Positions 60,371 to 64,000 of a stretch of DNA of 64,000 nucleotides are shown here, in pieces (the stretch's first letter is position 1; every line of letters starts with the position of its first letter). The notes below the pieces were generated by a model. The model had not been told where the DNA came from. It searched no databases and saw only the letters and a list, made by a program, of their open reading frames with translations. The position numbers and the translations under genes are program-made. The DNA lies in NCBI GenBank assembly GCA_027257055.1, contig JAPVLO010000138.1, positions 7,006,001 through 7,070,000 on the forward strand, written 5' to 3'. The stretch comes from Cephalopachus bancanus. Taxonomy: Eukaryota > Chordata > Mammalia > Primates > Tarsiidae.

Positions 60371-61209
60371 TTTTTTTCTTTAATTTTTAAATTTTATTTT
60401 ATCTTATTTTATTTTAAAGATGTGGGGTACAATTCAAGATTAGGTATAAAAATGTTCATTATGCAGGTACCCTTGTTGATGAGGTATGCCCCCCTCCCCT
60501 GGCAATTCCCCTCAACTACCAATCCTACCCTCCTTCCCCTGGCAGTTTCCCACTACTGCCAATCCCTTTCTTATAGTATTATGATAATTGTGCAAAGTTC
60601 GCTTATGAGTGAGAACATTCAGCATATGGTACTCTGTTCTTTGTTTCTGTAATAGACCACTGAGTATGATAGATTCTAAATCCATCCAAGTTACTGCAAA
60701 GTCCATATGTTTGTCCTTCTGTATGACTGCATAATATTCCATTGTGTAGATGTGCCACATTTTATTTTTTATCCACTCCAGCTTCGATGGGCAACATGGT
60801 TGGTTCCATAATTTTGCTGTTGTGAATAGAGCTGCAACAAACATGCGTGTGCAGGTATCTTTTTTGTAGAATTATTTGAGTTCCTCTGGGTATATTCCCA
60901 ATAGGGGAATTGCTGGGTCATATGGACGGTCAATTTCTAGTTCTTTCAGAAATTGCCAGACTGTTTTCCAAAGAGGTTGCATTAGTTTGCATCCCCACCA
61001 GCCGTGTAGAAGCATTTCTTTTTCTCCACATGCTCGCCAGCATCTGTTGTTGTTGGTTTTATTAATGATGGCCATTCTTACTGTTGTTAGGTGGTTTCTC
61101 AATGTGGTTTTGATTTGCATTTCTCTGATGATTTGTAAGGCTGAGCACTTTTATATGTGTCTGTTGGCTACTTGTGCCCATATATCTTCTTTTGATAAGT
61201 GTCTATTCA
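60371..61209 (-). mobile_element. tarsier-type L1, antisense, 5'-truncated
   Basis: T-rich tail at 60371-60415, then AAAGATGTGGGGTACAATTC (L1 3' end, reversed), the G-rich 3' UTR as C-rich text at 60.48-60.56 kb, and ORF2 C-terminus up to 61.21 kb. Minus-strand frames at 60512-60844 (LWNQPCCPSKLEW; EYYAVIQKDKH) and 60872-61120 (CGEKEMLLHGWWGCKLMQPL; DPAIPLLGIYPEE) preserve long runs of ORF2 with few lesions, so this is the youngest L1 here. Only a short AACTT-like duplication is visible. Confidence 0.93.
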
Positions 61210-61414
61210 ACTTCTAACAACCCAAAATGGCAAAATTCAAAGGTCCAAGAGCAGGGAATGGATAAACAATTCATGGGATAATGAATAGCATACTAATAGA
61301 CAATAACATGAATGCATTTGAAAACATATATATGTTAATATATATAAAGTGGAAAAAATAATACACTTGCTACATTAATCAATGTTTATAAAATTACTTT
61401 AAAAAGCAAAACAA

Positions 61415-61710
61415 GCCCTGCCTCTGTGGCTCATCCTATAATTCCAGCACTTTGGGAGGCCAAGGTAAGTGGATTGCCTAAGACCATGAGTTCGAGACCA
61501 GCCCAGACAACTTGGTGAGACCTCGTCTCTGCAATAAATCAAAAAACTAGCAGGGCGTAGTAGCGTGGGTAGTTCCAGCTACTTGGAAGGCTGAGGCGGA
61601 AGACTCACCAGAGCCCAGCAGTTCGATCTTGGGGTGGCAGTGAGTGTGCCACTGCACTCCAGCCTGGGCGAAGGAGTGAGACTCCAACTCAAAAAAAAAT
61701 TATTAAAAAT
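61415..61710 (+). mobile_element. Alu dimer, tarsier-type
   Basis: CCCTGCCTCTGTGGCTCATC (worn head), GCACTTTGGGAGGCCAAGG, linker GCAATAAATCAAAAAACTAG, end GAGACTCCAACTCA. Perfect 13-bp duplication AAAAGCAAAACAA at 61402-61414 and 61711-61723. Confidence 0.96.
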
Positions 61711-61960
61711 AAAAGCAAAACAAATATATTACAGAAAACAACTCAGTGGTTCAGTGGCAGCATGGATGGGGTCAGTGGTTGTGGTTGTGGTTGACAGCCA
61801 ATGGAGGAGCACAGGTAGACTTTTGGTGCTGATGAACTTGTTCTGTATCTTGAATGAGGCAATGGTTATATGACTGCATACATGTGTTATATCTTATCAA
61901 GCTGTATATAGGTGCATTTTATTATTCATAAGTTACATAGAAATATGTTTGATTTATGTA

Positions 61961-63860
61961 AAAAATACTGGAAGAAAAAATGAACAGAAATAAAGGGAGG
62001 AATAGCCAAGTACATATTTATAGTTGGATATCTTAACACTCCTTTCTCAATAATTGATAGAAAACTAGCCACAATACTTATCAGTAAGAATTTCCATATG
62101 GTGAATCTCCATCAACCATATTGACCTAATTGATATCAATACTATAGCCAATAACTATAGAAATCTTTTTTGTTTGTTTGTTTTTTTGTGTTTTTTTTTA
62201 GTTAGAGTCTCACTCTGTCACCCAGACTGGAGTGCAGTGGCCGCTCCCGGCCACCACAGCCTCGACCTGCTGGGCTCTGGTGATCCTTCCACCTCAGCCT
62301 TCCAAGTAGCCGGAATTACAGGCACACGCTACCACGCCTGGCTGATTTTTTGATTTATTGTAGAAATCTTTTAAACTATTTATAGACTATCATGTTAATA
62401 AATATATGTTGGACCATAAAACTCATGCTAATAATTTTGAAAATATTGAAATATTATAGAAGATAGTCTTTGTCCACAAAATAATTAAACTGATAAACAA
62501 TAAGATACTTAGAAAAGACCAAAGTGCGTTAAAACAAAAGAAGGTTGCAAAAATTTTGCAGCACACTTTGTAAAAAGGGATCAGAAAAAAAATACACAGG
62601 GGAAATTATGAAATATTTTGAACTGAATGATTGTGAAAATACAACCAATCAAAATTTGTATAATGTAGCCCAAGCAGTGTTTGCAAATAAGTTGGCATAT
62701 TTAAATTTTAAAGAGAAATCAGTGATGTATATTCCCACACTAGGAGGAAAAAGAAAAACAAAGAACAAATTGAAATAAAAATTAGATGTAGAAAGAAAAT
62801 AACAAAGACAAGAAGGGAAATAAAATGAAAATAGAAAATTTACAAGTTCAAAAATATTTCTTTGAAAAGAGATTAAAATTACTAAAACCGAATAAGTTTA
62901 TTAAGAATGAAAGCTACAAATAGACAATACCAGTATTTGCATAGATAAAGAATACAATACAGACTCTACAGATGTTAAAAGAGTAATAAAGAAATATAAA
63001 GTAAGAGAAGATTATTTGCAAAAAGACTCGGTAACTTAGATGAAAATGACAAGTTGTTTGAAGAGCATAACTTACCTAGAGGGATATAATATGCAACAAA
63101 AACCCTAAACAACCTATCTCTATTATTAGACTACATGTATTTTTTCAATCACACATGCAAATAAATGAAAACACATCAGATAATTGTACTCAGAAATTGT
63201 ATCAACATAAAATATAACAGTAACGTTACATTCAGTTTTAAAGAACAAACTTTTGGTATTATTCCCATCAGGGAAACATAATTAAATCCCAGTTTTATCT
63301 ACTACTCATCTATCAGAGTGACTAAAATTAGAAAGACTAACTAAGCAGTACGTTGACAGAAATATAGAACAACCATAACTTTTCTGTATTGTTGGTTATA
63401 TTCTAAAGTGTTACAACCCCTTTGGAATACTATTTGGTATGCACATAGACCTCTCATGTAATGAAACAATTGCACTCCTGGATATTTAGCCTGGAAACTT
63501 AAAACACATGTCCATAAAAATACTTGTACCATAATAATTACAGCAGATGTATTTATAATAGCCCAAAAGAATAATCACTGAAATGCCCTTGAGAAAAATG
63601 AATACATTGACATATGCTAATTAACCAAAATACAACTTAGAAATAAAAAGGAATGATTTACTAATATATAAATATTAATAATAACATATATAACATTTAA
63701 ATAATAAATATATATAAGCAAAATACTACTTAGCAATAAAAGGAATGATGTATTAAGACCTGCATGATATGAATTAATTTCTAAACAAAGACAGCAGTCG
63801 CAAAATACATTTACTTATTGCTCCACTTAAATGAAGTTCTATAATGGGCAAAAAGTAATT
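61961..63860 (+). mobile_element. ancient L1M block, plus strand, Alu-interrupted
   Basis: TATCTTAACACTCCTTTCTC and TTGACCTAATTGATATCAAT (endonuclease side), then at 62.55-62.78 kb a frame including NTTNQNLYNVAQAVFANKLA that matches the old-L1 ORF2 phrase 'YQNLWDAAKAVLRGK', then RT-side text and a 3' end (AAATGAAGTTCTATAATGGGC) near 63.84 kb. Heavily decayed. Confidence 0.75.
62170..62360 (-). mobile_element. Alu, tarsier-type, truncated to right arm, antisense
   Basis: TTTG-rich tail, TTAGAGTCTCACTCTGTCA, CCGGCCACCACAGCCTCGAC, and stops within the linker at GATTTTTTGATTTATTG. Perfect duplication TAGAAATCTTTT at 62158-62169 and 62361-62372. Confidence 0.96.
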
Positions 63861-64000
63861 TATGGTCAAAAGTCTCTGTATGGGGAGGAATACTGGAAAT
63901 GTTATGAGAAAGCTACATGAGCTAATGAAACCTTATGTTTCTTGACTCTACAACAAATTCATCCTCATCACACCTCTTCAAAATGCACACTTATTATGGA

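Larger units (their letters stand above)
59090..61960 (+). mobile_element. ancient L1M block, split by L1 and Alu
   Basis: HAL1/L1M-like text (GAAGGCAAACAAAAAAAATTC; CAATGAGCAACAAAAGTG) at 59.1-59.6 kb, worn ORF2 end at 60.0-60.37 kb, continuing past the antisense L1 at 61.21 kb (CAACCCAAAATGGCAAAATT) and past the Alu to an L1M-type 3' UTR near 61.72-61.96 kb. All frames are broken. Confidence 0.72.

Overview
The window is non-coding primate nuclear DNA, most likely from a tarsier (Tarsius/Carlito). Evidence for a primate: fifteen 7SL-derived Alu copies plus MIR, MLT1, MER2, MER5A and L1 remnants. Evidence for tarsier: (i) most Alu copies share an unusual linker (ACAATAAATCAAAAA) and end (GAGACTCCAACTCA) that I do not recognise from anthropoid or lemur/loris Alus; (ii) four short L1-mobilised copies of an LTR R region are present, matching the description of Tarsius interspersed elements (TINEs) in the published tarsier genome; (iii) the L1 3' end (GTACCCCACATCTTT) is not the anthropoid one. 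No protein-coding gene or structured RNA gene could be supported. Every long reading frame I checked is a repeat in translation or lacks a gene signature.

Layout. 0-5 kb: single-copy-like AT-rich DNA with one Alu and a short mariner (2487-3080). 5-12.5 kb: a TINE, then a long ancient plus-strand L1M/HAL1-like block broken up by an Alu, a tarsier-type L1 with a 5' inversion, an LTR-like insert and an antisense L1. 12.9-25 kb: MIR, Alus, an L1 tail, microsatellites, MER5A, an antisense LTR piece. 25-33 kb: mostly unrecognised AT-rich DNA with one TINE and one weak exon-like patch (about 30.07-30.27 kb). 33-36.4 kb: a 2.1-kb plus-strand L1 tail followed by two Alus. 37.6-42.9 kb: a second mariner, a solo MLT1, an antisense ERV LTR interrupted by a TINE, an Alu, and a complete solo ERV1-like LTR (42146-42930). 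44-51.3 kb: Alus, a solo MLT1 split by an Alu, and a nest in which MIR holds MER2, MLT1 (itself holding a fossil Alu monomer) and a TINE. 53.6-63.9 kb: a GATA-type satellite, three ancient plus-strand L1M blocks and Alus, with a tarsier-type L1 inserted antisense into one of them.

How the parts relate. The solo LTR at 42.1-42.9 kb has CCAAT boxes, TATA, a probable start site and AATAAA. Its probable R region, 30 nt below the TATA box to 10 nt past AATAAA, is 65 nt long. The TINEs begin and end at the equivalent bases, carry A-rich tails and sit between target-site duplications of 11-18 bp. The simplest reading is that LTRs of this type make tiny polyadenylated R-only RNAs that L1 machinery pastes elsewhere. 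One TINE sits inside another LTR whose sister copy at 24.5 kb preserves the unoccupied site.
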